Of a stretch of 64,000 nt of DNA, positions 1 through 8,682 are shown piece after piece. Below the pieces are notes generated by a model. That model was not told the DNA's origin. It did no database searches and saw only the letters and a list, made by a program, of their open reading frames with translations. The DNA lies in NCBI RefSeq assembly GCF_041060425.1, contig NZ_JAULBC010000005.1, positions 496,001-560,000 on the forward strand, written 5' to 3'. Source of the DNA: Danxiaibacter flavus (lineage in GTDB: Bacteria; Bacteroidota; Bacteroidia; Chitinophagales; Chitinophagaceae). Made by a program: the position numbers and the translations under genes. Positions within the stretch are counted from its first letter, which is position 1, and each line of letters starts with the position of its first letter.

Positions 1-1441
1 TCGGCCAGTCCTCGATCTTTTTTGTGCCGGGATAATCATCTTCCTTCAGGTTTAACAAAACCAAATGACCTGCGTGAGATGAAGGAAAACCGGAGACTTC
101 CACATCATACCTCATCACGTTTTGTTTTGAAGACAATGGGCTGACCTCGCCGGTAAAAAATTGTTTTTGATGATACCACCCGGGTCCCCAACTGAGCACA
201 GCACCCACATTCAGGTCCTCGCCTTTTACCTGACGGATCATGTTGTCGGGTGTTACACCTTCCTCCGGACTTTCATAATGGCTGCATCCCGCTGCATGAA
301 TGTGATGATCTGCACTGTACCATTTCATGTTTGCCATATTGATCCATCGTTTGAGCCGGAAGTCGACATTAATGGTTTGAGCATTTTCCGGCACGGTCAG
401 TTCTTTGGTTTGTGTAATATATTCTGGCCCTCGTATGTAGGTGATTGTGTAATGACCAGGAGGAAGATTCACATGCTCACCATCATACCTGTATACCTGT
501 GGTTGAAAAAAGAAATCAGGATACTCATCAGTTAATGCTAACCGGCGGGATGGTAGCGGATACAAACCTCTGAGCGATTTGTTGTAAACAAAGTATTCGT
601 TGGACGCAAACCAATAGCGATAGTTGGTTTGGCGGAAATCAAAACTGTCTGGCAACAATCGTTCAATATTATCTTTTATAATGAACGAAGCCATTGCCGG
701 CTCCCCGTTCTCATCTTTGATGTTGAATATAACTTTTGACGATGGCTTGCAATTAAACAGGACCGAAATGGCGTTTCGAAAACCAATATCTTCTGTTCCC
801 TGGCCAGCACTGAAACTTAATGATGCCTCACGCTGGCCTTTATCCTTTGTGAAGATCTGCACCACAACATATTCAAGCGCAAGGCCTGAAAGTGTTGGTT
901 GCAACGGACGATTGCGGTAAACACCAATTTCAAGGAAACGATTGGCAACCTGCGCCGCCGATAGAATATTCGAAGCCTTTGGCTCTGCACCATTTGCCGA
1001 TGCATGTAATAACGGCGCTGCGTTTTCGCTTTGTACATCCAGCGCGGATTTGATGCCTGCCTCATTATACACTTTTACCAGAAAGCTTTTCCAACCACCC
1101 TGGATCAATATGGCTGCAGCAGGCCCTCTTTCAACGCTAACTCTCGCCTCCGGGTTAATTCTAACGCTGGCCAGGCAATATGGATCAAGGATCTCCTGGA
1201 TGTGATGAATCATATGATCATCAAGTGCTGTTTTTTTGAGCGCTTCCAACTTTGCTACATCATTTTTTTGAAGCGGACTACCAAGATATTCCAGTGCCTG
1301 CTGTAATCTGGCTACTTGCGCCAGCAGCGGTTGTGCATCTATTTTACCTGCTGGTTGCTCCGCAGCATGGTGTTCATGTTGGGCATTGGTGAAACTGTGC
1401 AGCGATAGACAAGCGATGAATAAAGTGATCGCGAATTTCAT
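1..1441 (-). CDS. CehA/McbA-like PHP-domain metallohydrolase, secreted (3' end off the window)
   Basis: Starts at the ATG at 1441 and stays open to the left edge, giving 480 visible codons; the end of the gene is missing. The N-terminus is a hydrophobic signal peptide ending near Asn-Ala, followed by a His-rich stretch (QHEHHAAEQ). Residues up to about 370 are beta-rich and not assigned. The motif WYSADHHIHAAGCSHY lies at about residue 390 and is the metal-binding start of a PHP-type hydrolase as in the CehA/McbA family. A periplasmic metal-dependent hydrolase is inferred; the substrate is unknown. The remaining metal ligands would lie outside the window. It is the first gene of this unit; the reverse-strand cytochrome genes lie upstream of it with terminators between, so co-transcription is unlikely. 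Confidence 0.7.
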   Translation of the reverse strand, partial: MKFAITLFIACLSLHSFTNAQHEHHAAEQPAGKIDAQPLLAQVARLQQALEYLGSPLQKNDVAKLEALKKTALDDHMIHHIQEILDPYCLASVRINPEARVSVERGPAAAILIQGGWKSFLVKVYNEAGIKSALDVQSENAAPLLHASANGAEPKASNILSAAQVANRFLEIGVYRNRPLQPTLSGLALEYVVVQIFTKDKGQREASLSFSAGQGTEDIGFRNAISVLFNCKPSSKVIFNIKDENGEPAMASFIIKDNIERLLPDSFDFRQTNYRYWFASNEYFVYNKSLRGLYPLPSRRLALTDEYPDFFFQPQVYRYDGEHVNLPPGHYTITYIRGPEYITQTKELTVPENAQTINVDFRLKRWINMANMKWYSADHHIHAAGCSHYESPEEGVTPDNMIRQVKGEDLNVGAVLSWGPGWYHQKQFFTGEVSPLSSKQNVMRYDVEVSGFPSSHAGHLVLLNLKEDDYPGTKKIEDWP

Positions 1442-1608
1442 AACTATGGTGTTTGTGGTTAGTTACCGAAGTCCGGTCAACAGGATGTTTATTATTTCAT
1501 TGCAGCAATAGGTTATAGAAAATTACAGAATAGTTGAACAATTACCGCCTTCCTGGTAACAGATTGTTTTGAATCGATGCATTATCAATGGATAGTTTAT
1601 CCCGGCAT

Positions 1609-1640
1609 AAAAAAAACCTGCCGGAAATACGACAGGTTTA
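1609..1640 (-). terminator. Rho-independent terminator of the first cytochrome gene
   Basis: On the reverse strand the sequence reads AAACCTGTCG, a short loop, CGGCAGGTTT and then a T-run. It lies about 30 nt after the stop codon of the cytochrome gene at 1671-2258. Confidence 0.75.
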
Positions 1641-1670
1641 ATTTCAGTTGATTTTGATGAACAGCATATT

Positions 1671-2258
1671 TTACTTCAACGATGCCAATTGTGTTGGCGG
1701 TATTGGTTGTGGCACCACATTTTTCACAGGCTTGATGGATTTGAGATAAGCAAAAATTGCTTTCAGATCATCATCAGATGCTTGTGCATAAGATGGCCAT
1801 GGCATTGGAGGAAGAAGCGCCCGGTTTCCGTCGAGGCCTTTTGATTTGCCTTCCCGGATGGCTTTGAAAAACTGCGCTTCGGTCCAGGAACCGATCCCGG
1901 TTTCATCGGGAGTGAGGTTAGCAGTGAATGAAACGCCCCACGGACCAACCCATGCAGTGTTGTGCATGTTGGTCATTGCCCAGTCCTTTGTAGCCGCAGT
2001 GTCTATTTTGGGTAATGGTAAGCCGGACGGATGCCCTGAAAGCAAGAGTGCGGGATCCGGCTCCGGACCATTTGGCCCCATTTTTTTAGGCGTATGGCAA
2101 TCGGTACATGCCATCATGTTTACCAAATAGCTGCCTCGTTTTATAAGGCTGTCATGAGAAATTGTTCCGGTTCCGGATGTGGTGGTTTCAGTTTTCTGCT
2201 GACAGGAAGCAAGCATTACAGCTCCTGCCGCGATCAGGTACAGTGTTTTAAGCATAGC
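1671..2258 (-). CDS. Single-haem cytochrome c lipoprotein
   Basis: About 195 residues from the ATG at 2258; a longer reading from 2306 is possible but would spoil the lipoprotein signal. The N-terminus ends in the lipobox LASC (Cys near residue 18), so the protein should be exported and lipid-anchored. CTDCH near residues 50-54 is the CxxCH haem-attachment site, and a Met-Pro-Trp-Pro segment near residue 150 could supply the sixth ligand. This fits a small class I cytochrome c used for periplasmic electron transfer; its partner is not identified. It is a close paralogue of the gene at 2500-3066, sharing most of the C-terminal half nearly word for word, so the pair arose by tandem duplication. 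Confidence 0.85.
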   Translation of the reverse strand, partial: AMLKTLYLIAAGAVMLASCQQKTETTTSGTGTISHDSLIKRGSYLVNMMACTDCHTPKKMGPNGPEPDPALLLSGHPSGLPLPKIDTAATKDWAMTNMHNTAWVGPWGVSFTANLTPDETGIGSWTEAQFFKAIREGKSKGLDGNRALLPPMPWPSYAQASDDDLKAIFAYLKSIKPVKNVVPQPIPPTQLASLK

Positions 2259-2282
2259 AATGTTTGAAAGGTTAGAGATGAC

Positions 2283-2320
2283 ACAAAGATGACAAAAGAA
2301 AAACATCTTGTCAAGATGGA
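2283..2320 (-). promoter_or_regulatory. Candidate promoter of the first cytochrome gene
   Basis: The reverse strand carries TTGACA, about 18 nt of spacer and CATCTTTG, which approximates the Bacteroidota -33/-7 pair (-7 consensus TAnnTTTG). The same TCATCTTTG string lies upstream of the second cytochrome gene at about 3098-3106, suggesting that both are driven by similar promoters. Confidence 0.4.
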
Positions 2321-2420
2321 AGAATGGATTGTGTAAAATACCGGATGAGTTGTGGAAAAGGCTTTGTGGATGGGGATGATCTGCAGTCGTGTCACCTCCT
2401 ATTGCTTTGGTGCTTATTGA

Positions 2421-2462
2421 AACAATAAAATAACCTGCCGTGTTTGCGACAGGTTATTGTTG
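2421..2462 (-). terminator. Rho-independent terminator of the second cytochrome gene
   Basis: A hairpin AATAACCTGTCGC...CGGCAGGTTATT on the reverse strand, about 40 nt past the stop of the gene at 2500-3066. The stem is almost the same as that at 1609-1640, so the terminator was duplicated with the gene. Confidence 0.7.
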
Positions 2463-2499
2463 AATTGATCCTGATGAAAGTAATTTATTTGGTCAAGTC

Positions 2500-3066
2500 C
2501 TACAATTGTGTTGGCGGAATTGGCTGAGGTACAATGTTCTTAACCGGTTTTGTAGATTTAAGGTAAGCGAATATCGCTTTCAGATCTTCATCACTTGCTT
2601 GCCCGTAAGTTGGCCACGGCATTGGTGGCAAAAGCATGCGGTTACTATCAAGACCTTTCGCCTTACCCTCGCGCATTGCTTTAAAAAATTGCGCTTCTGT
2701 CCAGGTACCGATACCCGTTTCATCGGACGAGATATTTGCACCGAAGGATATTCCCCACGGTCCGACAATTGCGGTATTGTTCATGTTAAAAAGCACCCAG
2801 TTATGGGCTGTTGCCGTATCAAATTTGGCCAAAGGCATGGAGGCTGGATGGCCTGATAGCAACAATTGCTCGTCGGGAACCGGACCTTGTGGTCCCATTT
2901 TTTTGGGTGAATGACAGTCGTTGCAACCCATGATTGTTACCAGGTAGGCGCCGCGCTTAACGAGGCTGTCCTGGGAAATTGGACCAGAAGGGTTGTTGTC
3001 TGTTTTTTGTTGGCACGAAGCGAATACGAGCCCTGCAGAAGCAGTTAGCAGCAGTGTTTTTAGCAT
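2500..3066 (-). CDS. Single-haem cytochrome c lipoprotein, paralogue
   Basis: 188 residues with a lipobox FASC near residue 18 and one haem site, CNDCH, near residue 50. The C-terminal half (WTEAQFFKA, MPWPTYGQASDEDLKAIFAY) is nearly identical to that of the neighbouring cytochrome at 1671-2258. Export and attachment to the inner or outer membrane are inferred from the lipobox, and periplasmic electron transfer from the CxxCH site. Each copy has its own promoter-like box and terminator, so the two can be transcribed separately. Most divergence lies in the linker after the lipobox. Confidence 0.85.
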   Translation of the reverse strand: MLKTLLLTASAGLVFASCQQKTDNNPSGPISQDSLVKRGAYLVTIMGCNDCHSPKKMGPQGPVPDEQLLLSGHPASMPLAKFDTATAHNWVLFNMNNTAIVGPWGISFGANISSDETGIGTWTEAQFFKAMREGKAKGLDSNRMLLPPMPWPTYGQASDEDLKAIFAYLKSTKPVKNIVPQPIPPTQL

Positions 3067-3210
3067 ATTTATGTTTAAAAGGTTAGAGAAGGCGCAAAGA
3101 TGAAAGAAAGAACTGTATCGTGTTAAAGTTGATGGATGAACTACAGATTAAAAGGGATGAGTTGCAGAAAACCTTTAGTGAGTGGAAAAGAGTCGCCAAT
3201 TGGTAAACAA

Positions 3211-3238
3211 ATTTTCCATTTTCCAGAAAATGGAAAAT
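3211..3238. repeat. 28-nt palindrome, operator-like
   Basis: ATTTTCCATTTTC and GAAAATGGAAAAT are perfect 13-nt inverted arms around a CA centre. No T-run follows, so a terminator is unlikely. It could be a binding site for a dimeric regulator acting on the reverse-strand cytochrome gene or the forward oxidoreductase. Confidence 0.5.
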
Positions 3239-3408
3239 CGCGAATGTGAAAATGAAAAATTAATAGAGGTCCTTTCCTATAATTAATTAGTAAAGCAATG
3301 TCGTTTAGTTAAGGGTTGTCAATATAAAACGCTCATAAAATATCACAATTAGGTCAATATTCGGGAGACTTCTCCTGTCGTGCCAATGACAGATTAAGGC
3401 TGTCTTTT

Positions 3409-3540
3409 TCATTGCCGTCTGCTTTAGCTGACGGAAAACGAAAGTATTGAATATGGCTTTAGCCACACAATCCAATTTTTGGGCTAAAGCCCGGTTTTAA
3501 AGACGGACCGCTGTCCGTCAGCTAAAGCAGACGGCAATGA
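3409..3540. repeat. REP-like element: 26-nt inverted repeat with nested hairpins
   Basis: A perfect 26-nt inverted repeat has arms at 3409-3434 and 3515-3540 (core GCCGTCTGCTTTAGCTGACG). Between the arms are GGCTTTAGCC and GGGCTAAAGCCC, which form smaller hairpins around the same TTTAG/CTAAA core. The modular CTTTAGC theme is typical of dispersed extragenic palindromes in Bacteroidota. No RAYT transposase is nearby. Confidence 0.65.
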
Positions 3541-3895
3541 ATCGATGGCAGTCAGCTCTTAATGAATGATATCTAATTCTATTTTTGATTGTGGCAAACC
3601 AAATTCATCATTGAAGGTGACGATGCGGTTTAGGACTTACACATTATTATATACTTGTTGTTAGTGCTGCTCCCAATACTTTTTCTGACGAGCCAGGATC
3701 GTCATGTCGACGAGAGGAGACATCTCCCAACGTTCACGATGCTTGCTTAACTAAACGAACGTCAAATTTTGGCTTCATATGTGATGTATATCCTTTCGTT
3801 TTATGCAATTAGCTGAAATATCTTTGACCCGGTTGAGGTCAGGGTTTGTGGAAATGAAAAGCAGTTGCCAGAAAGTAAAATCATTATTCAACACC

Positions 3896-4876
3896 ATGAA
3901 AGCAGTACTAATAACACAACCCGGTGCACCAGAAGTTCTGAAATTACAGGAATATGCTGAGCCAAAACCTGGCGATGATGAAGTGCTTATTAAAGTAAAA
4001 GCTGCAGGTTTAAACAGGGCCGATGTCGCGCAACGGCAGGGAAATTATCCTCCACCTCCGGGCGCACCGGTAGATGTTCCGGGGATGGAAGTATCTGGAG
4101 TAGTGACTGAATGCGGGATTGCTGTAACAATGTGGAAGCCCGGTGATGAAGTATGTGCATTGATTGCAGGCGGTGGTTACGCCGAATATGTTGCCGTGAA
4201 AGAAGGGCAATGCCTGCCTGTGCCCGGGGGAATTTCGCTAGCTGATGCTGCGGGACTTCCCGAAACAATCTTTACTGTTTGGTCCAATGTTTTTCAAAGA
4301 GGAAGTTTACAACCCGGCGAAAATCTCCTGGTTCATGGCGGAAGTAGTGGTATTGGCATTACTGCCATTCAACTTGCGCATGCCTTTGGTTCAAGAGTGT
4401 TTGTGACCGTAGGATCTGAAGACAAAGGAAAAGCATGTCTTGAATTAGGAGCCAATAAATACATTAATTACAGGACACAGGATTTTGAGCAGGAACTAAA
4501 ATCTGAAGGAGTAGATGTGATATTGGATATGATTGGCGGCGCTTATTTTTCTAAAAACATCAATATTCTTAACCCCGGGGGCAGACTTGTTTATATCAAT
4601 TTTATGAAAGGCAAAATGGCTGAGCTTGACCTTGCAAAGCTGATGCAGAAGAGGCTGCTTGTAACAGGCAGCACTTTGCGTGGACGGGAATATGGTTATA
4701 AGAAGGCTTTGGCTGAAGAAATTTTGCTACGAGTGTGGCCATTGTTTGAATCAGGAGAATTTAAGCCGGTTACATACAAGACCTTTTCTTTTAATGAGGC
4801 CGCAGAAGCGCACATGCTGATGGAAAGCAGTGATCATATTGGGAAGATTATTTTGGTAAATGAAAATTTTAGATAG
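3896..4876 (+). CDS. NAD(P)H-quinone oxidoreductase, PIG3/zeta-crystallin family
   Basis: 326 residues from the ATG at 3896. The reading frame is open upstream to 3803, but homologues normally start with the M-K-A-V-L/I segment found here. It is a medium-chain dehydrogenase without structural zinc: a GroES-like N-terminal half (AGLNRADVAQRQGNYPPPPG) followed by a Rossmann domain with the nucleotide-binding loop HGGSSGIGITAIQLA. Family members reduce quinones with NADPH in the cytoplasm. It appears to be monocistronic. Length is normal for the family. Confidence 0.9.
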   Translation: MKAVLITQPGAPEVLKLQEYAEPKPGDDEVLIKVKAAGLNRADVAQRQGNYPPPPGAPVDVPGMEVSGVVTECGIAVTMWKPGDEVCALIAGGGYAEYVAVKEGQCLPVPGGISLADAAGLPETIFTVWSNVFQRGSLQPGENLLVHGGSSGIGITAIQLAHAFGSRVFVTVGSEDKGKACLELGANKYINYRTQDFEQELKSEGVDVILDMIGGAYFSKNINILNPGGRLVYINFMKGKMAELDLAKLMQKRLLVTGSTLRGREYGYKKALAEEILLRVWPLFESGEFKPVTYKTFSFNEAAEAHMLMESSDHIGKIILVNENFR

Positions 4877-5341
4877 ATGTAACGCAAGTCTGAAACAAAT
4901 GCCGCTCTATGTAACTAATTGTTGATAGTACTTAATAACAGTTATTGTTACACGGAGAAATACAGGAGGAGACACAGAGTTACACAGAGCGTTTTCACCA
5001 AACATCTGTCATTTTATTTTTTGGATGTGTTCCTCACATAGTTTAGTCGACATGACGATAATGACCCATCGAAAAATTAATCATAGCAGCAGCAATAGCC
5101 TGCACATAATAATGTGAAAGGCTATCCTCGCATTGTCACCTGGACGATTGCATTTGATTTGCTGCAATCAAAAATAGCATAACAGTCCTCTTGCACGATC
5201 AGGCCGCCCGCCGTTGTTGGTATGAGGCGTAGCTATGTGCCTAAGCCTACCAACAACAAATTAGCGAGTTAGACGTTTCACGAATTAGGCCTTTTCATTT
5301 AATTGAATGACATTGGGCTGATGCAAGTAAAGAAAATATTC
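4877..5341. other. Intergenic region with a GTTGTTGGTA inverted repeat
   Basis: No gene is supported. At 4953-4995 there is a CACAGAG-rich stretch resembling one at 7411-7470. At about 5212-5262 the arms GTTGTTGGTA and TACCAACAAC form a hairpin with a 30-nt loop, followed by GAGTTAGACG. Confidence 0.5.
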
Positions 5342-7327
5342 TTATCTCACACCTACCTCAAACGGTGAAGCCGGCAATCCCTCTTTATTGTAAAGATTAG
5401 CTCCGAACGGATTATCCGCCCATGCATACCGCACATAAACCGGATTGGAAATTGCTTCATTCCAAACAACAACAGTGTTGTCTTTTATCTCTGCTTTTGC
5501 CCAAACAAACTTTTTATCAGCGCCTGCAACCGCAAACTGTTGCAACGGCTCTCCGTCGCTACTTACAAGCCCGGAACCAGTATTGCTAAAATGAAGAACA
5601 GCTTTGTTGCCATCTCTTGTAGCTGAATCGCAGACCGGTCCTGAATAGACAAGATCTTTTTCCCCATACCCAACTTTTTGAGCAGCTAAAGCCAGCCGGT
5701 GGCCGGCATCCTTTTTATTCAACGGATGAATATCATTCCATTCGCCAAGATCAATTGCAACGGCCATTGCTGTATTCGGTACTTTTAAAGTTTTCAGTTG
5801 AGCATCACGAAGCCTGGCCCAATCGCTCTCTGTTGGAGCAAATGTCTGATCCATAAAATTAGCGAGCTGCACATACAAAAAAGGAAGGTCTGGCTTTTGC
5901 CACAAAGACCGCCAATTGTTGATAAGTGCCGACATCATACCGGCATAGTTTTCCGGCGCCGCTGCATTTGATTCGCCCTGGTACCACAAGATGCCCTTTA
6001 TTGAATAATTTTTTAGTGGATGGATCATAGCATTATATAGAGCCGCTGGCTGATACTGAACTGGTATTGCGGAAGGTGTAGTATCTCCCTGCCCAAAAAC
6101 TTCAGCAATCTTAAACTGCCATTGGCCTTTTAAATCAAGTGTATCATCACCAAGCTTCAGGTAATAAGGTTTGTCCGGAACAAATCCTCCCTTTCCACTA
6201 TAATTAATCACGCGAATGGTGATAGTGTTTTTACCTGGCTTAAGCAGTCCAGCCGGAAGCTCATACCTCCGCGGAGGATACTGGTAAGTGATGTTGCCTG
6301 ACTGAACGCCATTCACATACAAAAAATCCGCATCCACGATTCTTCCCATATACAACTTCGCAGGTTTATCAGTCATGGACGCAGGGATCTCGACAACCTT
6401 TCTTAACCAAACGATGCCATCCAGATCTTTCAGGCCAAGATCTTCCCAATAACCCGGAACGTTTATGTTTTGCCAGCCTTTCGGAATAAAGCTGGTATCG
6501 TACCAGGCCGGCTTTCCTTGCAAGCCTTCATCCCGTTGATCTTGTTTTTGTCTTAGTGCTGACGTCTGGGCCGCCGCTTGTTTGTTGCGCAAATTAATTG
6601 AGGCTGTATCGCGGTTACGCAATAGCAAATTGTAACTAACGGGAAATGTTTTCAACGCTTCCTCACTCATCCATGATTCAATGGGCGATCCGCCAACACT
6701 GGCGTTAATTATGCCGATGGGCACATGATATTTTTGATAGATCTCTCTTGCAAAAAAATAAGCCACTGCGGAAAATTGCAGGACGTTTTTCGGCGTTGCT
6801 GATTTCCAGTTGCCCGGCAAAATGGTATCAAGGGCACCGGTAAGACTCGTTTGCTGTGGAATAAAAAACTGGCGGATCTCCGGAAAGTTGGCAGTTTCTA
6901 TATCATCTGGATACTTTTCTTTAACGCGCTCCATCGGAAGCACCATGTTTGACTGACCTGAGCACAACCATACATCTCCAATCAGAATATCGTGAAGGGC
7001 AATGGTATTGCTTCCTTTGATTGTCATATCAAATGGTCCGCCTGCTTGCATGCGAGGTAATGAAATCGACCATTTGCCATCTGTGCTGGCTGTGGTATTG
7101 TATCTTTTCTTGTTGAATACAACTTCAACCTTTTCTTCTTTTGCCGCCCATCCCCAGATCTTTAATTCTGCATCGCGCTGCAAAATCATGCTGTCTCTAA
7201 CTAATGCAGGAAGTTTAATTGCTGCATGAGAATTATTGGAATAAAAACATGAAATGACAAATGCAACAAAAGGAACTATCCGTCCTAATTCTAAAAGCAA
7301 TCTAACAGAGTTTTTATTCAATGGCAT
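5342..7327 (-). CDS. Sialate O-acetylesterase family protein
   Basis: 661 residues with a signal peptide (hydrophobic segment about 15-35, cleavage near SHA-A), so probably periplasmic or surface. The nucleophile block CSGQSNM has its serine at about residue 126; a second SGNH-type block GILWYQGESNAAAPE lies near residue 435; the terminal catalytic pair is in NDIHPLNKKDAGHRLA near residue 560. Between them, about residues 270-410, sits a galactose-binding-like beta-sandwich, the usual layout of Bacteroidota sialate O-acetylesterases that remove acetyl groups from sialic acids or plant glycans. It appears to be a single gene, with no sialidase or transporter next to it. The physiological substrate is inferred from the family only. 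Confidence 0.88.
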   Translation of the reverse strand: MPLNKNSVRLLLELGRIVPFVAFVISCFYSNNSHAAIKLPALVRDSMILQRDAELKIWGWAAKEEKVEVVFNKKRYNTTASTDGKWSISLPRMQAGGPFDMTIKGSNTIALHDILIGDVWLCSGQSNMVLPMERVKEKYPDDIETANFPEIRQFFIPQQTSLTGALDTILPGNWKSATPKNVLQFSAVAYFFAREIYQKYHVPIGIINASVGGSPIESWMSEEALKTFPVSYNLLLRNRDTASINLRNKQAAAQTSALRQKQDQRDEGLQGKPAWYDTSFIPKGWQNINVPGYWEDLGLKDLDGIVWLRKVVEIPASMTDKPAKLYMGRIVDADFLYVNGVQSGNITYQYPPRRYELPAGLLKPGKNTITIRVINYSGKGGFVPDKPYYLKLGDDTLDLKGQWQFKIAEVFGQGDTTPSAIPVQYQPAALYNAMIHPLKNYSIKGILWYQGESNAAAPENYAGMMSALINNWRSLWQKPDLPFLYVQLANFMDQTFAPTESDWARLRDAQLKTLKVPNTAMAVAIDLGEWNDIHPLNKKDAGHRLALAAQKVGYGEKDLVYSGPVCDSATRDGNKAVLHFSNTGSGLVSSDGEPLQQFAVAGADKKFVWAKAEIKDNTVVVWNEAISNPVYVRYAWADNPFGANLYNKEGLPASPFEVGVR

Positions 7328-7649
7328 AAGAGCAGTTTAATTATGAACTGTCCACTTATAGACAGCCTTCAAAGGGCTCTGTGGATCTCTGAGTCTTCTC
7401 CGGCTGTTTCTCTGTGTAACAAAAAAAGTTTCACAGAGAGCACGAGGCAGACACAGAGTTTCGCAGAGTATGTTTAAAATGCAAATCTGTCACTGGCGAC
7501 TTTCGTTCATCCTAGTACTTCCTAACTCGTACTTACAGCGCACATGGTACACCATTTTCTTTGTTCGACAGGAATAAGCAGTAATAATGGTCTGTCTGAC
7601 AATTAAAGTTAATCTATTTCACTCAACATGCAACTATGCGAATGCCCGG
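7328..7649. other. Intergenic region with CACAGAG-type hairpin
   Basis: No gene is seen. TCTCTGTG and CACAGAGA form an inverted pair around an A-rich loop at about 7411-7442, followed by another CACAGAG copy. The sequence separates two reverse-strand genes and may carry the promoter of the esterase. Confidence 0.4.
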
Positions 7650-8558
7650 TTAGTTATGCCGTTTTTTAAATACGGATGGATTTTCGCCGGTTAGTTTTTT
7701 AAACAATTTGTTGAAATGGGAAAGGCTTTCAAAACCAACTTCGTAACAAGCTTCAGATACGCTCACATCTTTTAACAACAGCGTTTTTGCCTGTGTGATG
7801 CGGTACTGGTTTACAAAATCGGTAAAAGTCATTTTGGTCTGCCTCTTAAAATAGCGGCAAAAGGCGGCCGTACTTAAATGCACACTGGCGGCAACTGTAT
7901 TCACATCGGGCTTTTCATTGTAGTTGGCGTGAATGTATTTGTAGATGGTGCCCATTCTTATCTTATCATCAAAAAACAGTTTAATGCTTGTATCCTGTTC
8001 GTTCAGCTCTTCCACTTCATCGGACGTAGCCAGGATCTGGAATATTTCCAGCAGGTGAAGTAACTGTTCAAAATGACTGAGACCTTGCATATACCGCAAT
8101 TTTTCGGCAACTATCTTTTTAGTATTCCCGCTGAACGAAAGACCAAGATAGGCCCTGTCAAACATCCGCTGAATGTTCGTCAGTTCCGGTGTTTCTTTAA
8201 ACGCATCGCCAAGAAAGTTTTCCTTCAGCTGCACCACAATCTGCCGGTACTCAGTCTTTACACCATAATCAAAATTCAGGTGGGGAATATTTGATCCTAT
8301 CAGCACCAGGTCACTGTCCATATAACTGGAAATATGCTGCCCTACGTGCCGTATTCCCGTTGTGGCTTCAACATAAACCAATTCATATTCAGGGTGATAG
8401 TGCCAGTAAAAGTTGTTCCTCAGGCTGGGACTGAACAGCTTGAACGACTGGCCCGGACCAGGTAACACAATCTCCTTTTGAATTTTCACAACTATCCCAT
8501 TTTTCTGTAAAGCTACATAAATGCTGCTTTTCGAGACATAAATGTCAATACAGAGCAA
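7650..8558 (-). CDS. AraC-family transcriptional regulator
   Basis: 302 residues as read from 8558; a GTG start at 8492 (Val-Lys-Ile-Gln-Lys-Glu) may be the true one because family members begin about there. An N-terminal cupin-like sensing region contains FYWHYHPEYELVYVE. The C-terminal 100 residues are a double helix-turn-helix with STAAFCRYFKRQTKMTFTDF and the AraC signature VGFESLSHFNKLFKKLTGENP. It should bind DNA and respond to a small ligand. It is transcribed away from the dioxygenase gene at 8683, whose promoter it plausibly controls; the 124-nt gap would hold the shared operator. Confidence 0.9.
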   Translation of the reverse strand: MLCIDIYVSKSSIYVALQKNGIVVKIQKEIVLPGPGQSFKLFSPSLRNNFYWHYHPEYELVYVEATTGIRHVGQHISSYMDSDLVLIGSNIPHLNFDYGVKTEYRQIVVQLKENFLGDAFKETPELTNIQRMFDRAYLGLSFSGNTKKIVAEKLRYMQGLSHFEQLLHLLEIFQILATSDEVEELNEQDTSIKLFFDDKIRMGTIYKYIHANYNEKPDVNTVAASVHLSTAAFCRYFKRQTKMTFTDFVNQYRITQAKTLLLKDVSVSEACYEVGFESLSHFNKLFKKLTGENPSVFKKRHN

Positions 8559-8682
8559 ATGATGGTCATTGGAGATATTAGCCGGCTAGTATTCTAAATA
8601 GAACTTTGACATACAAAACGATGGTAATCCGGTTTGGAAATAGGGGTTGCCTTCGAACATCAAATCATCAAAACCTTGTTAT

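Larger units (their letters stand above)
3067..3895. other. Intergenic region with two palindromic elements
   Basis: Region between the second cytochrome gene and the oxidoreductase, without a credible gene. It holds a 28-nt palindrome (3211-3238) and a 132-nt nested inverted-repeat element (3409-3540), described separately. The rest is AT-rich and unassigned. Confidence 0.6.
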
